This document shows, piece after piece, positions 60,721 to 64,000 of a DNA stretch of 64,000 nucleotides. Each line of letters starts with the position of its first letter. Position 1 is the first letter of the stretch. The DNA comes from Crocodylus rhombifer. Its lineage: Eukaryota > Chordata > Crocodylia > Crocodylidae. The notes beneath the pieces were generated by a model. The model saw only the letters and a list, made by a program, of their open reading frames with translations, had not been told where the DNA came from and ran no database searches. Position numbers and translations under genes: made by a program. The stretch spans positions 1 to 64,000 of the forward strand of contig JAVSML010024009.1 in assembly GCA_038503035.1 (NCBI GenBank), given 5' to 3'.

Positions 60721-62559
60721 CATTTGGTTCTTTTTCTTTACAGGAGATGGAACGAGGATAAGAAACCTGTTTGTGTTGGGGGGAAAAAAAACCATTTCTC
60801 ATTACCAGCTTTACTTCACTCCTGAAACGCCCCCATCAGCTTGCTTCACCCACCTGTCAAATTCTGACTTGATCCGAGGACCAGACCCAGCTATGATCTG
60901 CATGCAACGGGACTCTGCCTACAGGGCTACTTAATGCAGAGCTCACCGCAGGACGGAGGGCTAAGCCTTTGAGCTTTTGAGGGCAGTGACCAGCTATTAC
61001 CGTAAACATGCACAAGGCTCAGCACAGTGGGCACCAACTTCCTGTACACGAGTCAATAATACAGGAATAAAAGATGGGCACCCATCATAAAGCAGAGTGA
61101 CAGAACCAAGCGTTCTGTCGTTCCCTATCAAACCAAGGTCTCTCTGTTCATCAGATAGTACAATGACACTGGGCCTACAAGGATAACCCCCTACAAAACT
61201 GATGAACAAAAACAAATCCAGTTGCATTAGATCGACTGAAAGGAGTGTGCGTTTTTTGAAAGCATTTGCAGAGGGGGTGGAAAGACAATGGGAGAGAGCT
61301 ACTAAGACAATGCCAGCATGTTAAACTTGATGCAGCAAATAAGCTGCACAACATAGAGCATGCATTAAGGATACAACAATATCTGAAATCTGAATACATC
61401 TAAATATGATTGCTTAAACATTAGCTAAACTAGAGGTCCAGCTGTTGTGTTTGCGTAGGCTTTATCTAGCAGTCAGAATTAAAAAAAAAAAAATGGCAAA
61501 AGAAAGCTTGCCTGAAAGTTGTCCGATCAAGAACCCAAGTGTGATAGCATTTTTCTTGCCATTTTCCAGTTGGTCTAATAAATGGTCTCATTTTGGAACC
61601 AGGAGTTCTAGTTTTTTGTATGTCAGTTAAGTGCAGTGACATGTATATGACTACCAGCGATACATCCGTGGGTGCCTTATCCCTTGGAAAGGGCCAATGC
61701 TAAACTGGGCCAAGTCATGTAACAGGCCTGCAAATAACCCCATGCCAATAGTAGCTGAAGAGTAAAGAGTCTCTTGCAGGTTCTTCAAACCTTTTCTACT
61801 TTCTTGCAGTTTTGTGAAATGAAGAGTACTAGCTCCAATAGGATAAGGTCTTTTTTTAAGTCCATCTGCCTTTAATATTAGGGTGACCAAACTGGAAGAG
61901 GTGCAAGGATCAATGAGCTGTGTGAGACAGTAATGCTCCTGCCCCTAGCAAAACACTTAAATGCAAGCATGTCTCCACCAAAAATAGCAGATCTAGTTAC
62001 ACACTTCAGAGGTGAGCATGCAGTTTCACGGTTGGCTGGGTCAGGGCTTATCTACTCAAGGATTAGTGCAAGCAACATGCTTTTTGCATGCTCCATGCAA
62101 AAGCCTCAAGTCATATAAATCACTCGCATTTTTTCTTCTTAAGACAGGTTTTTTGTTTCCTCATGTTCTTTAGCTCTGTTCCCAGGAAATACTGGCCCAC
62201 AGTGCTCTTCCTTAAGACAATATTAAGTTTCCCTTTGCAGAGTAATTTCACCTTTCTCTGGATTTGACATCAGTCAGCAATGCTGCCGTCCTTCATCCCA
62301 CTGTGCAGACCAAATCCTGGTAACTAGTAAGAACTGACTGTGGCTTCATGTCTTCCACTGGAAGTGGTGGGAGATGTGCAGGATGAACAGGTGCTTCTAC
62401 TTCCCTGTGAACCAGCTAGAGATTTACTTTTGCTCCCTAGAGGAGTCACAATGCTGAGAAGAGAACATGCTCTCGCTCCCCAGGGTCCTATTCCAGTTTT
62501 ATGGGACTTGCTCCTCCAACTTATGGCACCATATGGAAAAAAAAAAAAAAGAAAGCAAA
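60721..62559. other. Unassigned non-coding DNA
   Basis: A pyrimidine stretch ending TTTACAG at about 60728-60743 mimics a splice acceptor, but no exon follows convincingly. A13 at about 61481-61493 and A14 near 62537-62550. Nothing else recognised. Confidence 0.4.
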
Positions 62560-62900
62560 TGTAGCAACAAATTCATCAAAAGCAGATAATACTAGAGATG
62601 AGTTTGTTCAATAAAAAAATGACAATGCAAGGAACAGCAAATTAATACACAAGCTTGGCTCTTCTTTATATAAAACATCTGTCAAAATCCTTAAGTGTTT
62701 GCTTTGCTGTACAAAGGCAGTTATGATTTTGCAGACAGTCATAAAGCTGGATTGCACTATAAAAATTAGGGATTTGCTTCATTGTCTCTACTGGTTTAGA
62801 GTTACTAATTATCAGACTGTTAAGTGCCAAATGGTCAACAAGCAAATCTAATTGTTATTTAACTGCAACCAGCCAGGTTGTAGACACACTCACGACATGC
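62560..62900. promoter_or_regulatory. Candidate conserved non-coding element
   Basis: AT-rich, repeat-free block with GCAAATTAATACACAAGC, TAGAGTTACTAATTATCAG, CAAATCTAATTGTTATTTAACTGC and ACAATGCAAGGAACAGC. The density of homeodomain- and SOX-like words (ACAAT, TAATTA) resembles vertebrate developmental enhancers. Inference from texture only. Confidence 0.28.
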
Positions 62901-63336
62901 CTATTTACTATGCAGACATTTCTATATATAGACATGTACCCAAAAGCAGCTCATAATTTTACAGCAGGCCAAGTCCTGCTCTCAGTTCCACCCACTCAGC
63001 CATGCTGAGAGCTCATCCAACTTTCTTCAGCGGTGGGCATGAAATGGCAGAGGACAGAGGTGGCTTTAGGAAGGTATTGTGGGGTCATACTCAAAGTCAG
63101 CCAGGCCCCCAGCGCAATGCAGAACAGCCTCAGGTCTGCTCTAAATAGTACTACCCGATCATGCCCCCAAGAAGGATGCTTTCCTAGCCATGCCCCTTTC
63201 CTCCCTCACCGTCCTGGTTACGCCGGCCGCAAAGGATAGGCAAGGAGTCTTCCCAACAGCTCTGCGCTGCCCGAGGAAGCCTTCAATGCCCAAGTTTTAG
63301 CCAATCAGATCATAGGGGAATATAAAACTTCTTTCT
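62901..63336. other. Unassigned non-coding DNA
   Basis: No gene or repeat recognised. Confidence 0.4.
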
Positions 63337-63574
63337 GGCCACATCTATACGAGTGGCCGACTCTGCAGTCATTTAGTACTTGCTTAATCAAGCACTAAAA
63401 TGTCAGCTCAGTACTGCGCAGTCCCGTTGCTGCATGCTTATTTTCAGCTGCCGCTGCGCCGCAGCCTCACCATCACATCTTCTGCCCGGCTACAGATACT
63501 ACAGCGCCGCAACTATGAGCTACAGTGCGGTAGTTCATTGCTGCTGCACCACAGTCTCTTGTATAGATGTGCCC
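63337..63574. mobile_element. Terminal-inverted-repeat element (MITE, about 238 bp)
   Basis: The left end reads GGCCACATCTATACGAG. The right end, reverse-complemented, reads GGGCACATCTATACAAGAG. Inside lies a 26-bp near-palindrome at 63373-63398 (TTAGTACTTGCTTAA with its mirror half). A CTGC/GCAGC-rich middle follows. No coding frame. The structure is that of a small cut-and-paste transposon derivative. No target duplication was resolved and the superfamily is unknown to me. Confidence 0.65.
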
Positions 63575-64000
63575 TCTGGTATTGAAGCTACAAAAAAAAA
63601 AAAAAAAAAAAGGGCTTTTGGTCCCAGATCCTTTGGTCTCAAACTGGACACTTCCGGTATAAAACCAGCTGAGGGGAAAGAAACAACCCCCCCCCCCAAA
63701 AAAAAAAAACAACTAACCTTCATCTTCATCCCGGAGCATGAGAGCAGCAGAGGAACTGCGTTTCAACTTTAGGCCAGGAAGACCACACGAAGTAGCGCAG
63801 AGATACCGCAAGGTAACTTTAAGCAATGTAGCTGCAAACCAGAGACGCTTATGTGGGGCTCTGTCCTTTAGGCCAGATGCTTGGGCTAGCTTTAAATTAG
63901 CTTCTTTGGGTACCTACCACAGATATTTCTGCACTGCAAAAGTGACCCTGAATTATCCCGCATTCCCTGGCTCATTCCCAGAGCACAACAGCTATGCTTT
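63575..64000. other. Unassigned DNA with homopolymer tracts
   Basis: A20 at 63592-63611, then C10 and A12 around 63688-63710. A 130-codon opening across this segment is read partly through these tracts and is not credible. Confidence 0.5.

Noticed and set aside
60728..60934. Pyrimidine tract ending TTTACAG, acceptor-like
   Set aside because: The downstream frame includes a G6A8 run and no domain, so it is probably chance.

Overview
This window looks like vertebrate nuclear DNA from a sauropsid, most likely a crocodilian and less likely a turtle. The evidence is the repeat content: CR1 LINE fragments of the sauropsid type (one retains the end of its reverse-transcriptase reading frame), many short non-autonomous hAT-like transposons with 8-bp target duplications, MIR/L2-type relics, and one SINE-like 5S rRNA-derived copy. 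Base composition is mixed, (CA)n, (TA)n and homopolymer tracts are common, and there is a 10-N assembly gap at 56123-56132. The species call is an inference from the look of the repeats; no database was searched.

I found no convincing host protein-coding exon, tRNA or complete rRNA gene. Open frames on both strands are short, overlap each other and mostly cross repeats. The window therefore reads as intergenic DNA or the inside of a very long intron.

Layout. 1-6.7 kb: AT-rich unique DNA with an inverted repeat (870-988), MIR relics and two possible conserved elements. 6.7-19.4 kb: three hAT-like elements (6758, 14463, 19156) among unassigned DNA. 19.4-29 kb: a possible conserved block near 20.6 kb, a split MIR-like SINE, a large (TG)n/(AC)n hairpin at 21.75 kb, an antisense CR1 tail at 22.5 kb and an L2/MIR relic at 26.6 kb. 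29-40 kb: the densest repeat zone, with an unclassified repeat present twice (29682 and 39024), a long antisense CR1 with a nested insertion (33.4-35 kb), two hAT-like elements and a fold-back element with about 110-bp arms (37388-37862). 41-53 kb: an L2/MIR relic, the best-preserved CR1 (45850-46710), a 5S-derived copy (49.3 kb), a strong conserved-element candidate (50.7-51.2 kb) and a CR1 tail (52.2 kb). 53-64 kb: the gap, one more hAT-like element, an L2/MIR relic, two more candidate conserved elements and a terminal-inverted-repeat element near the right end.

No set of genes works together here. The functional interest, if any, lies in possible long-range regulatory elements in the AT-rich, repeat-poor blocks, and in the small transposon families, some of which I could not assign.
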